The position numbers were made by a program, and so were the translations under genes. Shown here piece by piece: positions 31,931 to 41,870 of a stretch of DNA of 64,000 nucleotides; the first letter of the stretch is position 1, and the number at the start of each line of letters is the position of its first letter. The notes beneath the pieces were generated by a model. It was not told the DNA's origin. It saw nothing but the letters and a program-made list of their open reading frames with translations, and ran no database searches. The DNA is taken from positions 1 to 64,000 of IMG/VR virus record IMGVR_UViG_3300046787_000390; one strand, 5' to 3'. The DNA comes from a virus.

Positions 31931-32518
31931 ATGGACGTAGCATTTGTATTAGGTAATGGCATCAGTCGCCGAGGTCTTCCTCTGCACGATATGAGTACGC
32001 ACGGTCACATTTATGGGTGTAACGCATTGTTTAGAGACTTTGTACCTCACGTGTTAGTGGCAACAGATAAGCCAATTGCGTTACATATCGAAGGTACTGG
32101 ATATCCAACAACTAACAAGTTCTACACACGAAGACCTACCGCAAGATCCGGTGCATTAGAAATACCAAAACCTTATTATGGGTTTAGCTCGGGACCTGTT
32201 GCAACTGCGTTGGCTGCACTTGAGCAGTATCCTAGAATTTATATGATTGGATTTGACCTAGGCCCAACTGATGATAAAAAATTCAATAACTTGTATGCAA
32301 GCACTGAATTTTATAAGGATTCAAGTGCAGTGCCAACCTATACTGGTAATTGGGTCAAACAAATAACACAGATTTGTAAAGATTTCCCAAAGACAAAGTT
32401 TATAAGAGTATGCGGCAGCACTACATCAAGATTGCAAGAACTTGACGGGATTAAAAACATGGAACATCTGCCGCTAGCTCGTTTTATAGAGCGGCTAAAT
32501 AAGCTGAAGGATTTCTAA
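31931..32518 (+). CDS. Rossmann-like protein (DUF115/glycan-related style), copy 1
   Basis: A 195-residue protein. It begins with a strand-loop VAFVLGNGISRRGLPL, then GHIYGCNALFRDFVPHVLVATD and, near the C-terminus, RIYMIGFDL, NWVKQITQICKDFPKTKFIRV and ARFIERL. The pattern resembles Rossmann-like proteins associated with glycan or nucleotide-sugar chemistry, but no catalytic residues can be named. It lies at the head of the fibre cluster and shares its C-terminal layout with the gene at 42853, which closes that cluster. It may act on fibre or surface glycans. The start codon follows the T-run of a terminator. Confidence 0.55.
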   Translation: MDVAFVLGNGISRRGLPLHDMSTHGHIYGCNALFRDFVPHVLVATDKPIALHIEGTGYPTTNKFYTRRPTARSGALEIPKPYYGFSSGPVATALAALEQYPRIYMIGFDLGPTDDKKFNNLYASTEFYKDSSAVPTYTGNWVKQITQICKDFPKTKFIRVCGSTTSRLQELDGIKNMEHLPLARFIERLNKLKDF

Positions 32519-33145
32519 ATGTCAACATTTAAAACTACCAGCGGCGATTATACAGTAAATCTTGGTCCTTACGACTCAGGAAATGCAAAGTGGGCTGGCA
32601 CAATGAACGTAAACGGTAACTTGAATGTTGCTGGCAACATTACCTACGTTACTGATATTGCTGTTAACGATGCATTTATTATTGTTGCTGCTAACAATAC
32701 TGGTACAGTCACTGACATGGGCTTAATTGCTACCAAGGGACCGGCTAGTTATGCAGGTCTAAGATTTGATGTTGCATCCAATGTCTGGCAAGTAAGTTCT
32801 AGCGTGGCTGCTGATGGGTCTCCGGTTGCTGCTTATGCAAACATAAACACAGGCGGCGGAGCAGCATTTGTTGGCGGAACAAACACTCAAGTTCAATTTA
32901 ATGACGGCGGCACATTTGGTGCTACTGCTAACCTAACATTTAATAAAGTTACAAACGTTTTAACATTAAACGGCCCCGAAGTATTGGGTAATATAGGTTC
33001 TACACCCAGCTCTGTTTCTAACTCAGTAGTAATGTATAACAAAGCAATGGGCAGCGGAGATACTGGATTGTATGTTGTATCAAGCACAGCCGATGACGAG
33101 TTAGTTGCCTACAAAAAAGCCAAGCTGCTCAGTATTATATTTTAA
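32519..33145 (+). CDS. Tail fibre/appendage protein, short
   Basis: A 208-residue protein, starting at the base after the previous stop. It has an N-terminal MNVNGNLNVAGNITYVTDI repeat-like segment and NTQVQFNDGGTFGATANLTFNK, also found in the 1528-residue fibre downstream. The C-terminus is short and polar. It probably forms a trimeric beta-rich adapter or small fibre. Part of the fibre operon. Confidence 0.6.
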   Translation: MSTFKTTSGDYTVNLGPYDSGNAKWAGTMNVNGNLNVAGNITYVTDIAVNDAFIIVAANNTGTVTDMGLIATKGPASYAGLRFDVASNVWQVSSSVAADGSPVAAYANINTGGGAAFVGGTNTQVQFNDGGTFGATANLTFNKVTNVLTLNGPEVLGNIGSTPSSVSNSVVMYNKAMGSGDTGLYVVSSTADDELVAYKKAKLLSIIF

Positions 33146-33154
33146 GGATTATTC

Positions 33155-33469
33155 ATGTCTATTCAAACCTCCAATGTCACTACTAGTATTGCTAACGTCT
33201 ATGTTAGCTCAGGAGAGACTGCTGTTACATTTTTAAGTTTAACAAACTACAGCGCATCTAATGTCACAGCCAATGTTTATGTTGTGCCAAGTGGCAACGC
33301 TGCCGGTAACTTAAATGTTGCAGTAGCAAACATTCAAATTACAACCGAAGATACATATCAATTTTATGCAGGCAATGAGAAATTGGTATTAGCCACTGGC
33401 GATTCAATCCAAGTTAACACCAGCGCAAACAATTCTATTGCAGCAGTAGTAAGCTATACATCAGTGTAA
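33155..33469 (+). CDS. Small beta-rich virion protein
   Basis: A 104-residue protein with alternating strands (SIANVYVSSGETAVTFLSLTNY, NVAVANIQITTEDTYQFYAGNEKLVLATGDSIQVNT), an all-beta sandwich pattern. AAGGA lies before the ATG. Similar in style to the 98-residue protein at 60488. Likely a minor fibre or surface protein; no named family. Confidence 0.6.
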   Translation: MSIQTSNVTTSIANVYVSSGETAVTFLSLTNYSASNVTANVYVVPSGNAAGNLNVAVANIQITTEDTYQFYAGNEKLVLATGDSIQVNTSANNSIAAVVSYTSV

Positions 33470-33867
33470 TGGGTACATTCCTAAAAAATAGAAGATTTCA
33501 GAGTGGCAGTTCAGGTATGGTAATTCCTACTGGATCTAGTGCCACGCGACCTGACGCTCCTGTTTTTGGGTTGATACGATATAATACAGACATTGCATCC
33601 ATTGAATTTTTTAATGGAATTACTTTTCAAGCAGTTGCTACTTCGGGTGGCATTACATATACAGTTGATAGTTTTACAGGTGACGGTAGTCAAACAGTGT
33701 TCACTATGTCTGAGGCCGAAAGCAACGCAGAAGAGATTATTGTGTTTGTTGGTAGCTTGTATCAAATACCCAACACTAACTATACAGTCGATGGCGGCTT
33801 AGATATCACATTCGAGTCTGCTCCACCAGATGGCGTCCCGATTAACGTAATTCACAGCAACAGCTAA
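33469..33867 (+). CDS. Small fibre-associated protein
   Basis: A 132-residue protein overlapping the previous stop (TAATG). The first half has MVIPTGSSATRPDAPVFGLIRYNTD, a block repeated in the next two genes as RPVSPDEGTLRFNNEYDRLEYYDG and RPGTGVMGMLRFNSTLDAVEVYD. The second half (FTGDGSQTVFTM to VPINVIHSNS) matches the beta domain at the end of the next gene. These reused modules suggest duplication within the fibre cluster. Confidence 0.6.
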   Translation: MGTFLKNRRFQSGSSGMVIPTGSSATRPDAPVFGLIRYNTDIASIEFFNGITFQAVATSGGITYTVDSFTGDGSQTVFTMSEAESNAEEIIVFVGSLYQIPNTNYTVDGGLDITFESAPPDGVPINVIHSNS

Positions 33868-33872
33868 ACAAT

Positions 33873-34547
33873 ATGGCATCAATAAGTTATCTTTCAGGTC
33901 AAATGCTAAACTCAAATCTCAATAGAGATGGAGTCGATCTGACTATCAGTAATGCTAACGTAACTATTGGCAGTGTAACTTTTGCTAATGTAGGCAATGT
34001 AAGTGCTGGAAATGTGAATATTAATAATTTGTCAGACCCAGTGGCTAACACAGATGCAGCTACTAAGGGTTATGTATTAAGTCAGATTTCGGGCAACGTA
34101 ACTACTATTGGCAATCTAGTTGTTAACGACACAACTATTACTACAGCAACTGCGAATGCTAATATCAACATTGATCCTAACGGTACAGGAACGTTCCACA
34201 TTGTGGGAACCAATGGGTTTGTTATGCCTGCAGGAAATGTAGCACAACGCCCGGTGTCTCCAGACGAAGGTACACTGCGTTTTAACAACGAGTATGATCG
34301 CCTTGAGTATTACGATGGCACAGAATGGGATATAGTATCTGGCGGTGTTACTAACCAAACTATTACTACAGCAGACGGTATTACTACGATTTTTATCCTT
34401 GACCGAGAGTCAACTACCGCTGCAACTTTGGTGATGCTTAACGGTATTGTGCAGTTACCAACGGTTTCTTACAGTATTTCGGGCAATACCTTAACCTTTG
34501 TGCAAGCACCTGAAACAAACGACACGATTGACATCCGCTTTATATAA
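33873..34547 (+). CDS. Fibre-associated structural protein
   Basis: A 224-residue protein made of an N-terminal Asn/Val-rich fibre-like segment, a TKGYVLSQIS segment typical of phage fibre proteins, then the RPxxPxxGxLRFN module and the C-terminal beta domain (TTIFILDRESTTAATLVMLNGIVQLPTVSYS). The last two modules recur in the 1528-residue fibre. Probably a tail-fibre component or an ancestor-like short copy. Confidence 0.6.
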   Translation: MASISYLSGQMLNSNLNRDGVDLTISNANVTIGSVTFANVGNVSAGNVNINNLSDPVANTDAATKGYVLSQISGNVTTIGNLVVNDTTITTATANANINIDPNGTGTFHIVGTNGFVMPAGNVAQRPVSPDEGTLRFNNEYDRLEYYDGTEWDIVSGGVTNQTITTADGITTIFILDRESTTAATLVMLNGIVQLPTVSYSISGNTLTFVQAPETNDTIDIRFI

Positions 34548-34568
34548 AAACAATACGCTATCATTTTT

Positions 34569-34617
34569 AAAATCCAAAACCCATAAATAAGTCATATAAT
34601 GGAGATTGGATTTTTTT
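34569..34617 (+). terminator. Terminator-like hairpin enclosing a late promoter box
   Basis: AAAATCCAA (34569-34577) pairs with TTGGATTTT (34606-34614) and is followed by T-run and the fibre ATG. The late box CATAAATA (34583-34589) lies in the loop, so only read-through transcripts can form the full hairpin. Confidence 0.5.
34584..34589 (+). promoter_or_regulatory. Late promoter box for the long tail fibre gene
   Basis: CCATAAATAAG, 28 bases before the ATG at 34618, with GGAG between. Located in the loop of the hairpin described at 34569-34617. Confidence 0.55.
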
Positions 34618-37600
34618 ATGGCTGTAACACGTATTAACAACAACCAGATTTCGGATGCAAGTGCAGGTAATGCCTATGTGGGTATTAACGCTGCAACTAA
34701 ACTTCAGCCGTATAGTATCACTGCTACAAAGTTAGCTAATAATTTAACTTATGGATCGGATTTTACAGTCACTGGTAACCTAACAGTCCAAGGCAATACA
34801 ACAGCAATTGATACGACTTACACAACAGTCGAAGATCCAATTCTATTATTGGCATCAAATCAAACAGGTGCTCCGTCAGTTGATATTGGTTTTGTTGGGC
34901 AACGAGGAACGTCGGATAACATTGCATTTGTTTGGGACGAAAGTGCAGACGAATTCGTTACTGTGTTTACTACAACTGGTGAATCGAACACTGTTGTTTC
35001 TATTTCCAACTACGCCAATCTCCACACAGGCAATTTAACAGTTACAGGGTCAATAACACATTCAGGTAACGTTATTGGTAATTTAAACGTATCGGGCAAC
35101 ATTGCAGGCGGAAATTTATTAACACCTGGTTTAGTTAGTGCAGCTGGCAACATAAACGGCGCAGGCGCAGCATTTACAGGTAATGTTACAGCTCTGAACT
35201 TCATTGGTAATATTATTGGTAATATTACTGGTAATGTTGACGCTGGCGGCGCAAACACTCAAGTGCAATTTAACGATAATGATATTTTAAATGGCACAGC
35301 TGGATTTACATTTAACAAAACGTCTAACGCCGCTACTATTACAGGTAACGTAACAGGTGGTAACTTATTAACAGCTGGTCTAATTTCTGCGTCTGGTAAT
35401 GTGTATACACCAAGAGTGCTCAATGGCAGCACTGGAATGTATATGGATGCAGGCTTTCCGGGCTATATCCAATTCTTTAATAGTTACGGTATTACAGTTA
35501 CAATCGGCGACGATGGCAACGTAAATTCGATTGCTAATATTACCGGTGCTAATATTCTAACAGGTGGTGTTGTAACTGCAACTGGAAACATTACATCAAG
35601 TGCTAACGTATCAGGTGCTAATGTAATTGCTACAGCTAACTTGGTATCAGTGGGTGCTGTAGTATCGGGTAACATTACAGGTGGTAACTTATTAACTGCT
35701 GGCCAACTATCTGCAACTGGCAACGTAACTGGCGGAAACTTATTAACTGCTGGATTAGTATCAGCAACTGGCAATATTACATCAAGTGCAAACGTTGCAG
35801 GTGCAAACTTAGTTGCAAGTGCTAACTTAGTATCAGTAGGTGCTGCGGTATCGGGTAACGTAACAGGTGGCAATTTATTAACTGCTGGGCAAGTAGTTGC
35901 AACCGGAAACGTATCCGGTGGTAATGTCAACGCTACTGCTAACTTAGTATCTGTTGGAGCGGTAGTAAGTGGTAACGTCACTGGTGGTAACTTATTAACA
36001 GCAGGTAGAGTCATTGCCACAGGTAACATTCAGTCCAGTGCTAACGTCACTGGTGCTAACTTAGTTGCAAGTGCGAACTTGGTATCAGTTGGTGCAGTCG
36101 TAAGTGGCAACATTACAGGTGGTAACTTATTAACAGCTGGATTAATAGCCGCAACTGGTAACATTACATCGGCAGCAAATATTGCAGGCGGTAACTTAAC
36201 AATTACTTCTGCTATTAACACAGGAACATTAAACACAACAGGCAACGCAGTTATTGCTGGTAACTTGTTTGTGTTAGGTAACATTACATACAATAACGTT
36301 AATGACTTGCGAATTGAAGATCCGGTTATTATCTTAGGAACTGGACCAAACGGTGCTCCACTAACAAGCCCTGACAGTTATGACCGCGGCACGTTTATGG
36401 AGTATTACACTTCGGCTCGTGGTAATGCCTGGATGGGTTGGCAAAATAGTTCCGGTAATATGATTGCCGCGGCAAACGTATCGTTCTCGGGCAACGACAT
36501 TGTGTCAGTTAATGCCTACGGTACATTCCAAGCAGGCAATATCTATGCTCAAAGTGCTGTTACAACAGGTAACGTCACTGGTGGTAACTTATTAACTGCT
36601 GGCTTAGTATCTGCAACTGGAAACGTAACTGGAGGCAACTTATCAGCAGGCTCGGGCATTATCACAACTACTGGTAACATTAACGGTGGAAACTTAAATG
36701 CAACAACTGGTATTCGAGCAGCAACTGGTTATTTTACAGGTAACGTTGATGTTCTTGGTAACTTAAATGCGTCTATTGGTATTGTATATGCTAACTCTGG
36801 TATTTTCTACGGTAACTCAGTTACAGGTAATGCTGCAATTTATGCTGGTATTCCCGGCTACACAATTCTAGGCTCCAACGTTGTAGCTCAATTTGCTGGT
36901 AACGCTAACAGCTATAGTCAAATAAATTTTGAAAATACCAGCAACGGAACATCTGCATCAACAGACTACATTGCTACTGCTGACAATGGGACAGACAGCA
37001 CTTATTACCTTGACATGGGTATTAACTCGAGTAACTTTAACGATCAGATAAACTATCCAGGATTTGGGCCAAACGATTCATATGTTCACAACCATGGTGG
37101 TAACTTGATCCTTAATCCAGAAAGTGCTGGCAAAGTTATCAAGTTTATGGTAGGCGGCACAGCTAATACTAACGTCACTGCTAACGTAACTTCTACCGGT
37201 GTTAACGTAACCGGTACAGTTGTGACCACAGGTAACATCACCGGCGGTAACTTATTAACAGCTGGATTAGTATCTGCAACTGGCAACATTACATCAAGTG
37301 CAAACGTAGCCGGGGCTAACATTATTGCAAGTGCTAACATTGTTGCTGTAGGTGCTGCTGTTTCGGGTAACATCACTGGCGGTAACTTATTAACAGCTGG
37401 ATTAGTATCTGCAACAGGTAATGTAACAGGCGGTAACGTAATTGCTACTGCTAACTTAGTATCAGTTGGTGCTGTTGTATCAGGTAACGTCACAGGCGGT
37501 AACATATTAACAGCAGGTAGAGTCATTGCTACAGGTAACGTGCAGTCAAGTGCTAACGTTACTGGAGCCAATTTAGTAGCAAGCGCAAACGTTGTTTCTG

Positions 37601-39204
37601 TAGGTGCTGCTGTAAGTGGTAACATCACAGGTGGTAACTTATTAACAGCGGGATTGATATCTGCAACTGGTAATATTACTGGTGGTAATCTTATAACTCC
37701 AAACTTGGTATCTGCTGCTACAATAATAGCAACAGGCAATATCACTGGTGCAAACATCAGCACCAGTAGCTTAACACTTAATGGTAGCAACATCAATTCA
37801 AATGCTGCTAGAATTACAATTAATCAAATTGATGCCGATGTCGACTTTGCAGTTGATGGCGATACTGTTGCTAACGTATTCTATGTTGATGCAGGAACTG
37901 GTACTGTAAGCATCGGTAACTCAACACAAACCACTAATGCAATCCTGTCATTGAATGCTACTAACTCGTTCTTGATGCCAGTAGGTAACACTGCACAACG
38001 ACCAGGCACTGGTGTAATGGGCATGTTGCGATTTAACTCAACACTAGATGCAGTTGAAGTTTATGATGCTGATGGATGGGCAACAGTTGGTACACCAAGT
38101 TTTACAATTATTTCAGACGAGCAGTTTAACGGTGATAGTGTAACAGTTGCATTTACGTTATCGGCTGCAACAACAACAAATTCAACTATTGTGAGTATCA
38201 ACGGTATTGTTCAAATACCAACTATTGCTTACTCAGTTGGCGGTGTAGGCAGCGATACGTTAACATTTACAGAAGCTCCTGAGACTGGTGATATTATTGA
38301 TGTTAGAATACTAACTACTACCACTCAGGTTACTACAATTAGTAACTCTCCAGGCAATGCAGTAGTTGCAGTTAATCCAACTATTAACGAAGTGAACATT
38401 ACTGGCAACTTAGTTCCTGTTAGTAATGCTGTTCAAAGTTTAGGATCTCCAACTGCACAGTGGAAAGACGTTTATGTTGCTGGCAACACAATTTATCTTG
38501 GCGGCTTACAATTAGAAGCAAGCGGAAATACATTTGTAGTTTATACTTCAGACGGTGTGACACAAGCTAATATTGATGTTGGTAACGTCGATGTGAGTGC
38601 AATCAATAGTGGTACAAGCATTATTGGTATTTCTGCACCAAACGGCAATGCTTACATTACTGTTGGCGGCACATCTAACGTGATAGTAGCAAGCACAACA
38701 GGTGCAAATATTACAGGTATTCTTTCTGTATCGGGCAACATTGTGTCAACTGGGTCAAACGGAGTTGCTAACATCGGTAGTGCGACTACTTACTTTAACA
38801 CAGTTCATGCCAAAGCAACGTCGGCGCAATACGCTGACTTAGCAGAAGTTTATTCAGCAGATACTGGATACGAACCAGGAACTGTATTAAGTTTTGGTGG
38901 AACGCAAGAAGTTACAATTTCTACCATAACAGGCGATGCTAGAATTGCTGGTGTTGTGTCTACTAACCCAAGTTATGTAATGAATGCAACTCTGAATAGT
39001 GAGCATGTTGCAGTAGTTGCTCTAACAGGCCGTGTTCCGACCAAAGTATCTGGTGAAGTTTCTAAAGGTGATATGATGGTATCAGGTGGAAATGGACGAG
39101 CAGTAGCTTGTGCTACGCCATCAATGGGAACAGTCATTGGTAAAGCACTTGAAAATCATGCAGGTGGTGATGGTGTAATCGAAGTTGTAGTTGGTAGACT
39201 ATAA
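34618..39204 (+). CDS. Long tail fibre protein with repeats and Peptidase_G2-like C-terminus
   Basis: A 1528-residue protein from ATG at 34618 (an upstream TTG frame start is ignored because GGAG precedes the ATG). The N-terminus (AVTRINNNQISDASAGNAYVGINAATKLQPYSIT) is a usual fibre attachment start. About 14 copies of a module around GGNLLTAGLVSATGN cover much of residues 150-1050. Then come the RPGTGVMGMLRFN module and a beta domain, and a C-terminal domain (QYADLAEVYSADTGYEPGTVLSFGG, AGVVSTNPSYVMN, ALTGRVPTKV) like the autoproteolytic Peptidase_G2 chaperone of phage appendages. Likely the main receptor-binding fibre shaft. Confidence 0.8.
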   Translation: MAVTRINNNQISDASAGNAYVGINAATKLQPYSITATKLANNLTYGSDFTVTGNLTVQGNTTAIDTTYTTVEDPILLLASNQTGAPSVDIGFVGQRGTSDNIAFVWDESADEFVTVFTTTGESNTVVSISNYANLHTGNLTVTGSITHSGNVIGNLNVSGNIAGGNLLTPGLVSAAGNINGAGAAFTGNVTALNFIGNIIGNITGNVDAGGANTQVQFNDNDILNGTAGFTFNKTSNAATITGNVTGGNLLTAGLISASGNVYTPRVLNGSTGMYMDAGFPGYIQFFNSYGITVTIGDDGNVNSIANITGANILTGGVVTATGNITSSANVSGANVIATANLVSVGAVVSGNITGGNLLTAGQLSATGNVTGGNLLTAGLVSATGNITSSANVAGANLVASANLVSVGAAVSGNVTGGNLLTAGQVVATGNVSGGNVNATANLVSVGAVVSGNVTGGNLLTAGRVIATGNIQSSANVTGANLVASANLVSVGAVVSGNITGGNLLTAGLIAATGNITSAANIAGGNLTITSAINTGTLNTTGNAVIAGNLFVLGNITYNNVNDLRIEDPVIILGTGPNGAPLTSPDSYDRGTFMEYYTSARGNAWMGWQNSSGNMIAAANVSFSGNDIVSVNAYGTFQAGNIYAQSAVTTGNVTGGNLLTAGLVSATGNVTGGNLSAGSGIITTTGNINGGNLNATTGIRAATGYFTGNVDVLGNLNASIGIVYANSGIFYGNSVTGNAAIYAGIPGYTILGSNVVAQFAGNANSYSQINFENTSNGTSASTDYIATADNGTDSTYYLDMGINSSNFNDQINYPGFGPNDSYVHNHGGNLILNPESAGKVIKFMVGGTANTNVTANVTSTGVNVTGTVVTTGNITGGNLLTAGLVSATGNITSSANVAGANIIASANIVAVGAAVSGNITGGNLLTAGLVSATGNVTGGNVIATANLVSVGAVVSGNVTGGNILTAGRVIATGNVQSSANVTGANLVASANVVSVGAAVSGNITGGNLLTAGLISATGNITGGNLITPNLVSAATIIATGNITGANISTSSLTLNGSNINSNAARITINQIDADVDFAVDGDTVANVFYVDAGTGTVSIGNSTQTTNAILSLNATNSFLMPVGNTAQRPGTGVMGMLRFNSTLDAVEVYDADGWATVGTPSFTIISDEQFNGDSVTVAFTLSAATTTNSTIVSINGIVQIPTIAYSVGGVGSDTLTFTEAPETGDIIDVRILTTTTQVTTISNSPGNAVVAVNPTINEVNITGNLVPVSNAVQSLGSPTAQWKDVYVAGNTIYLGGLQLEASGNTFVVYTSDGVTQANIDVGNVDVSAINSGTSIIGISAPNGNAYITVGGTSNVIVASTTGANITGILSVSGNIVSTGSNGVANIGSATTYFNTVHAKATSAQYADLAEVYSADTGYEPGTVLSFGGTQEVTISTITGDARIAGVVSTNPSYVMNATLNSEHVAVVALTGRVPTKVSGEVSKGDMMVSGGNGRAVACATPSMGTVIGKALENHAGGDGVIEVVVGRL
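35340..37760 (+). repeat. Repeat array in the long tail fibre gene
   Basis: A degenerate in-frame repeat, about 60-140 bases per unit, coding for GNxTGGNLLTAGLxSATGN alternating with SSANVxGANLVASANLVSVGAxVSG. Two blocks (about 35340-36210 and 37200-37760) flank a non-repetitive insert. Copies are similar enough at DNA level for recombination. Confidence 0.85.
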
Positions 39205-39218
39205 TTAGCAACGCATGT

Positions 39219-39246
39219 AATAGGGCTTTCGGGCCCTATTATTTTA
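39219..39246 (+). terminator. Intrinsic terminator after the long tail fibre gene
   Basis: AATAGGGC-TTTCGG-GCCCTATT followed by ATTTT, 15 bases past the fibre stop codon. Confidence 0.75.
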
Positions 39247-39248
39247 AC

Positions 39249-39254
39249 TAAATA
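39249..39254 (+). promoter_or_regulatory. Late promoter box for the second fibre gene
   Basis: ACTAAATATTC, 20 bases before the ATG at 39274, with AGGA between. Directly follows the terminator. Confidence 0.6.
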
Positions 39255-39273
39255 TTCAGTATTAGGAAAACAA

Positions 39274-41859
39274 ATGGCGTTAACCAGACCACGGGCATAT
39301 CAGATTTATGACATAGACTACAAGCAAGCAGTGCGTGTGGTTGCAATAACAAACGTTACACTTTCTGGCGGAGCACCAAATTCAGTTGACGGAGTCAGTC
39401 TAAGCCTTAATGATCGTGTGCTTGTCACCGGACAAAGTAGTGCAGTTCAAAATGGTATTTACTATGTAACTACTGTGGGCTCGGGAGCCAATGGCACGTG
39501 GGCACGAAGCACTGACACAAACACCACTGGGGAATTGTTATCTGGGACTATTGTTATGGTTACAGAAGGTTCTACCTATGCTGACACTCAATGGAAACTA
39601 ACAACCAATGATCCAATTACAATAGGATCAACTGCATTAACATTTGTTCAAAACTATTTGGCAAACTCGATTAGCTTTGGGCAGACTAGTTTTGCAATTG
39701 GATCATCGAATGCTAACGCTACTGTAAGTGTAGCTGGCGTTTCTAATGTTGCGGTATTCACTACACAAGGCGCAAACATTACTGGTAACGTAATCTCAAG
39801 TGGTAATATATCGGGCACATATCTATTGGGCAACGTTTATTATGCCACTGGATTTTCTGCTAGCAAGATTTATAATGGTACCTCGGAAATAAACATTGGT
39901 ACCTCGGGTGGCGCAGCAAACATCAGTATTGGTGGAACAAGTAATGTGGCTGTATTTTCGTCAACTGGTGTAGCAATTACTGGAGATTTGAGTGTTAGCG
40001 GTAATGCAACTCTAAGTGGTAATATTTTAGGTGATAGGCTACAAAACGGAACCACAAGTATTGATATTCAAACTGCTAGTGGCAATGCAAATATATCAGT
40101 TGCCGGCACAAGTAATGTTGTAGTGTTTAGCAGCTCTGGACAAAACGTTACTGGTTATCTAACTGCAAGTGGAAACGTTACATCAAGTGGAAACGTAGTA
40201 GGCACATACCTATTAGGTAACGTTTATTACGCCACTGGATTCTCAGCAAGTAAAATTTACAACGGGACGTCGGAAGTAAACATTGGTACCTCAGGCGGCG
40301 CAGCAAATATCAGCATTGGGGGAACGTCAAATGTAGTTGTAGTTTCGTCAACTGGTGCAAACATTACTGGCACTTTGGGAGTGTCGGGAAACACTACAGT
40401 TGGAAATATTACAGCTACGATTGGTACATTTACAACCTTTACCTCGGCGCAAGGTGGTAACGTAACAGGCACCTTGATTGCAACGTCTGCTAATGCACAA
40501 TTTATTAACCAAACAAACCCAGCAGGCTATCTAACCGCAGCGGGATATGCAACTGTCACAGGTAATATAACTGGCGGAAACTTATTAACTGCTGGACTAA
40601 TATCTGCAACTGGCAACATTACCTCAAGTGCAAACGTCGCAGGCGTAAACATTCTAGGTAATGGTCGCAATTTAACTGGCATTAACACATTCTCAAGTCT
40701 TGCTGTTACTGGTAGCGACACTATTACAGCCAACAGTATTGCCACAGGACTAACATTTACTGGTGATACTAGTATTGTTGTAACAGCAAATGCCGCAACA
40801 AACACTGTTAGTTTTGCATTTGGTGGTGCAGGCGACAGTATATTTTCTACTGGTGGCACAATGGGGCTTGTTGACGAAGCTCCGTTAACTGAAGAAGATC
40901 TTGGGTTGGTAACTGATGCAGTTACTGAAGAATATGACTTGGGTGGATTCTTCTTAGATGGACTAGTTGGCAACGATAACTTCTTAGTAAACTCAATCAA
41001 CGGTAACATACTAGCAGCTAATGCAGTAATCACTACAACTGGTAATATTACAGCCGGTAACTTAATCGCAACAGCAAACTTAGTATCAGTCGGTGCTGTT
41101 GTGTCAGGTAACGTAACAAGCGGCAATTTATTAACTTCTGGACAAGTGGTATCAACTGGCGCTGTTTATTCTAATTTCAATACCAATACTGCCAACACTG
41201 CATCGTTTAATGCCACAGGTGGCAATACCAAAGGCGGCACAGGATACTTGGATTTCTTAGTAGCACAAAACACCAGCGGTGGAGCAACTAATCCATTTAA
41301 ATGGTTCCGAACAAACATCACCGGTGGCCTGGAAATTATCAACAGTGCATACAATAATCTATTATTGAGTCTGACAGATGCCGGTGCATTAAGTGTCGCA
41401 GGCTCAATATCTGTAGCTGGTAAAAAAGCAGTTAACGGTCCTGCGTTTAGAGCCAGTATAGCTGTGGGCCAAACAATAACATCGGGTACACAGCAAAAAG
41501 TAACATTTGGCACAGAAACATTTGATACTGACGGCAACTTTGCTTCAAGCCGCTTTACACCCACAACAGAAGGATATTATCAACTCAACAGCACAGTTCG
41601 TATTGCTGGTGGGTCAAGCACTGGTGAGTATATGCTTGTTATTTGGAAAAACGGCAGCGAATATAGCCGAGGTAGCAACGGTTCGGGTACTGAGATTGGC
41701 GCCAGTTTCTATTCGTTACAGGTATCCGACATCGCCTACGCCAACGGCACTACAGACTATTTTGAGATTTACATACAGCAAACTAGTGGCGCCAGCAAAG
41801 ATACCACAGCCGGGCCACAGATCTCATACTTCAGCGGTGTGATGGTGCGCGGCGCATAA
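39274..41859 (+). CDS. Tail fibre protein with C1q-like C-terminal head
   Basis: An 861-residue protein. Residues 1-125 are a widespread phage fibre N-terminal module (VRVVAITNVTLSGGAP, GVSLSLNDRVLVTGQ, NGIYYVTT, WARSTDTN). The middle repeats a unit with TYLLGNVYYATGFSASKIYNGTSE, INIGTSGGAANISIGGTSNV, plus two GGNLLTAG-type units. The last 135 residues (FRASIAVGQTITSGTQQKVTFG, GNFASSRFTPTTEGYYQLNSTVRI, YMLVIWKNGSEYSRG) look like a C1q/TNF-type jelly roll, a likely binding head. It is probably a side or short fibre. Confidence 0.75.
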   Translation: MALTRPRAYQIYDIDYKQAVRVVAITNVTLSGGAPNSVDGVSLSLNDRVLVTGQSSAVQNGIYYVTTVGSGANGTWARSTDTNTTGELLSGTIVMVTEGSTYADTQWKLTTNDPITIGSTALTFVQNYLANSISFGQTSFAIGSSNANATVSVAGVSNVAVFTTQGANITGNVISSGNISGTYLLGNVYYATGFSASKIYNGTSEINIGTSGGAANISIGGTSNVAVFSSTGVAITGDLSVSGNATLSGNILGDRLQNGTTSIDIQTASGNANISVAGTSNVVVFSSSGQNVTGYLTASGNVTSSGNVVGTYLLGNVYYATGFSASKIYNGTSEVNIGTSGGAANISIGGTSNVVVVSSTGANITGTLGVSGNTTVGNITATIGTFTTFTSAQGGNVTGTLIATSANAQFINQTNPAGYLTAAGYATVTGNITGGNLLTAGLISATGNITSSANVAGVNILGNGRNLTGINTFSSLAVTGSDTITANSIATGLTFTGDTSIVVTANAATNTVSFAFGGAGDSIFSTGGTMGLVDEAPLTEEDLGLVTDAVTEEYDLGGFFLDGLVGNDNFLVNSINGNILAANAVITTTGNITAGNLIATANLVSVGAVVSGNVTSGNLLTSGQVVSTGAVYSNFNTNTANTASFNATGGNTKGGTGYLDFLVAQNTSGGATNPFKWFRTNITGGLEIINSAYNNLLLSLTDAGALSVAGSISVAGKKAVNGPAFRASIAVGQTITSGTQQKVTFGTETFDTDGNFASSRFTPTTEGYYQLNSTVRIAGGSSTGEYMLVIWKNGSEYSRGSNGSGTEIGASFYSLQVSDIAYANGTTDYFEIYIQQTSGASKDTTAGPQISYFSGVMVRGA

Positions 41860-41870
41860 AGTTAACTAGA

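Noticed and set aside
35340-37760. Possible CRISPR-like repeats
   Set aside because: Repeats are in frame, variable in length and code for fibre modules; no uniform repeat-spacer structure.
35484-37796. Three long minus-strand frames opposite the tail fibre repeats
   Set aside because: Repetitive Pro/Val/Leu sequences produced by the reverse complement of GGTAAC-type fibre repeats, with no start signals.
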